A stretch of DNA of 64,000 nucleotides. Origin: Eledone cirrhosa. Lineage: Eukaryota; Mollusca; Cephalopoda; Octopoda; Eledonidae. How positions within the stretch are numbered: position 1 is the first letter of the stretch; the number at the start of each line of letters is the position of its first letter. The notes beneath the pieces were generated by a model, which was given only the letters and a program-made list of their open reading frames with translations, was not told the DNA's origin and did not search any database. This document shows, one piece after another, positions 62,001 through 64,000 of this stretch. The position numbers were made by a program, and so were the translations under genes. The stretch spans positions 37,773,047 through 37,837,046 of the forward strand of contig OZ024748.1 of assembly GCA_964016885.1 (NCBI GenBank), written 5' to 3'.

Positions 62001-64000
62001 ATAAAAAGAAGGAAAAATATAAAGAATGTTGCGAAGTAGGTAACAGTTGTGATTAAAAAGAAGGAAAAATATAAAAAATGTTGCGAATGAGGTAAGTGTT
62101 GTGATTAAAAAGAAGGAAAAATATAAAGGATGTTGCGAAGGAGATAAGTGTTGTGATTAAAAGGAAGGGAAAATATAAAGAATGTTGCGAAGGAGGTAAC
62201 AGTTGTGATTAAAAAGAGGAACAAATATAAAAAATGTTGCGAAGGAGGTAAGTGTTGTGATTAAAAAGAAGGAAAAATAAAAAGAATGTTGCGAAGGAGG
62301 TCAGTGTTGTGATTAACAGGAAGGGAAAATATAAACAATGTTGCGAAGGAGGTAAGTGTTGTGATTAAAAAAAAGGAAAAATATACAGAATGTTGCGAAG
62401 GAGGTAAGTGTTGTGATTAAAAAGAAGGAAAAATATAAAGAATGTTGCGAAGGAGGAAAGTGTTGTGATTAAAAAGAAGGAAAAATATAAAGAATGTTGC
62501 GAAGCAGGTAAGAGTGTTGATTAAAAAGAAGGAAAAATATAAAGAATGTTGAGAAGGGGGTAAGTGTTGTGATTAAAAAGTAGGAAAAATATAAATAATG
62601 TTGCGAAGTAGGTAAGTGTTGTGATTAAAAAGAAGGAAAAATATAAAGAAATTTACGAAGGAGATAAGAGTGGTGATTAAAAAGAAGGGAAAATATAAAG
62701 AAATTTACGAAGGAGGTAAGAGTGGTGATTAAAAAGAAGGAAAAATATGAAGAATATTGCGATGGAGGTAAGTGTTGTGTTTAAAAAAAAGGAAAAATAT
62801 AAAGATGTTGCGAAAGAGGTAAGTGTTCTGATTAAAAAGAAGGAAAAATATAAAGAAATTTACGAAGGAGGTAAGTGTTGTGATTAAAAAGAAGGAAAAA
62901 TATAAAGACTATTGCGAAGGAGGTAAGTGTTGTGTTTAAAAAGAAGGAAAAATATAAAGAACGTTGCGAAGGAGGTAAGTGTTGTGATTAAAAATAAGGA
63001 AAAATATAAAGAATGATGCGAAGGAGGTAGAGTTGTGATTAAAAAGAAGGAATAATATAAAGAATGTTGCGAAGGAGGTAAGTGTTGTGATTAAAAAGAA
63101 GGAAAAATATAGAGAATGTTGCGAAGGAGGTAAGTGTTGTGATTAAAAAGAAGGAAAAACATAAAGAATGTTGCGAAGGGGGTAAGAGTTGTGATTAAAA
63201 AGAAAGAAAATTATTTAGAATGTTGCGAAGGAGGTAAGTGTTGTGATTAAAAAGCAGGAAAAATATAAAGAATGTTACGAAGTAGGTAAGTGTTGTGATT
63301 AAAAAGAAGGAAAAATATAAAGAAATTTACGAAGGAGGTAAGAGTGGTGATTAAAAAGAAGGGAAAATATAAAGAAATTTACGAAGGAGGTAAGAGTGGT
63401 GATTAAAAAGAAGGAAAAATATAAAGAATATTGCGATGGAGGTAAGTGTTGTGTTTAAAAAAAAGGAAAAATATAAAGATGTTGCGAAAGAGGTAAGTGT
63501 TCTGATTAAAAAGAAGGAAAAATATAGAGAATGTTGCGAAGGAGGTAGAGTTGTGATTAAAAAGAAGGAATAATATAAAGAATGTTGCGAAGGAGGTAAG
63601 TGTTGTGATTAAAAAGAAGGAAAAATATAGAGAATGTTGCGAAGGAGGTAAGTGTTGTGATTAAAAAGGAAAAACATAAAGAATGTTGCGAAGGGGGTAA
63701 GAGTTGTGATTAAAAAGAAAGAAAATTATTTAGAATGTTGCGAAGGAGGTAAGTGTTCTGAATAAAAAGAAGGAAAAATATAAAGAATGTTGCGAAGTAG
63801 GTAACAGTTGTGATTAAAAAGAAGGAAAAATATAAAAAATGTTGCGAATGAGGTAAGTGTTGTGATTAAAAAAAAGGAAAAATATAAAGGATGTTGCGAA
63901 GGAGGTAAGTGTTGTGATTAAAAGGAAGGGAAAATATAAAGAATGTTGCGAAGGAGGTAACAGTTGTGATTAAAAAGAGGAACAAATATAAAAAATGTTG
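59031..64000 (+). repeat. HOR block: 2071-2073-bp unit, then a 1761-bp spaced partial copy to the window edge
   Basis: AGTGTTGTGATTAAAA at 59041 matches 61112 (2071 bp), GAAGCAGG recurs at 59291, 60428, 61362 and 62501, and TTAACAGGAAGGG at about 60240 and 62313 (2073 bp). The second copy lacks one monomer near 62600 and leaves register near 62744. From about 63420 the sequence follows 61660 onward at 1761 bp (GCGATGG 61672 and 63433; AAAAAGAGGA 62211 and 63972) and continues past the window end. Confidence 0.85.

Larger units (their letters stand above)
1..64000 (+). repeat. Satellite array of about 1,230 tandem 52-bp monomers, fills the window
   Basis: Every line of sequence is a variant of one 52-bp unit repeated head to tail in a single orientation. 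Key segments by monomer position are GAAGGAGGTAAGTG (1-14), TTAAAAAGAAGG (21-32), AAAAATATAAAG (33-44) and TGTTGC (47-52). The consensus holds 24 A, 15 G, 12 T and 1 C, about 31% GC with extreme strand asymmetry. Length variants of 50-54 bp come from runs of A and from single-base indels; a 36-bp form is listed separately. No unique sequence, inverted segment, transposon or gene interrupts the array, and both window edges fall inside it. A long homogeneous satellite of this kind is typical of eukaryotic heterochromatin; placing it at a centromere or elsewhere would be guesswork. I do not recognise the family. Confidence 0.98.

Noticed and set aside
1..64000. CRISPR-like regular spacing of short repeats
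   Set aside because: There are no unique spacers: the whole 52-bp unit repeats. There are no cas genes.
1..64000. AAGGAGGT as a bacterial ribosome binding site
   Set aside because: It is a perfect Shine-Dalgarno match but occurs in nearly every monomer with no start codon and frame behind it. A 64-kb satellite is not a bacterial structure.
1..64000. CENP-B box, telomere repeat or replication iterons
   Set aside because: C is almost absent from the + strand, and neither strand contains the CENP-B box core TTCG....A..CGGG or a G-run telomere unit such as TTAGGG in series. Iterons would lie next to a unique origin region, which is missing.

Overview
The window is one uninterrupted satellite DNA array. 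Every stretch I read, from base 1 to base 64000, is a head-to-tail copy of one monomer of about 52 bp, always in the same orientation. That makes roughly 1,230 copies (64000/52). The array starts and ends mid-register, so it continues past both edges. I found no protein-coding gene, RNA gene, transposon, inversion or unique sequence. This points to eukaryotic heterochromatin (centromeric, pericentromeric, subtelomeric or sex-chromosome satellite). I do not recognise the family and cannot name the organism.

The monomer is unusual. A perfect consensus copy lies at 21883-21934. It has 24 A, 15 G, 12 T and only 1 C, and that C sits in the only CpG (TTGCGAAGG across the monomer junction). The + strand is therefore strongly purine-rich. 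Each monomer carries AGGTAAGT (a near-ideal 5' splice-site/U1-pairing sequence), two A5 tracts 10 bp apart, and TATAAA. It also looks like an old two-part duplication, because GAAGGA and TGTTGYGA each occur twice. Its length equals five helical turns at 10.4 bp per turn.

Above the monomer there is a patchwork of higher-order repeats (HORs). From left to right the repeat spacings I measured are: 883 bp (about 1-1681), 831 bp (4838-6500), 1558 bp (6195-8810), 986, 1350 and 1922 bp sharing one core (10000-16040), a transition zone (16040-17888), a nested 2868/1823/1770 bp block (17889-24800), 970 bp (26045-27970), 2539 bp (27881-32880), 1815 bp (33000-37835), 2063 bp with a 1907 bp variant (37300-43366), 2629-2683 bp (43367-48680), a displaced copy of the 2063 bp family (48680-50600), a mosaic (50600-52860), a 3545-3805 bp family (52861-59030) and a 2071-2073/1761 bp family to the end. 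Copies within a block are nearly identical and differ mainly by gain or loss of whole monomers. That pattern is expected from unequal exchange in 52 bp register.

Domain-specific variants split the array. The TCATATAAAAAG form was seen only left of 15 kb and TGATATAAAAAG only right of 16.4 kb. A 36 bp truncated monomer was seen only from 25 kb to 58 kb. The short open frames of 60-90 codons are by-products of the repeat: most begin at GTG or TTG and they depend on monomers with a 1-bp indel. They are not annotated as genes. HOR edges below are read by eye and good to about one monomer; marker-to-marker spacings are counted from the printed coordinates.
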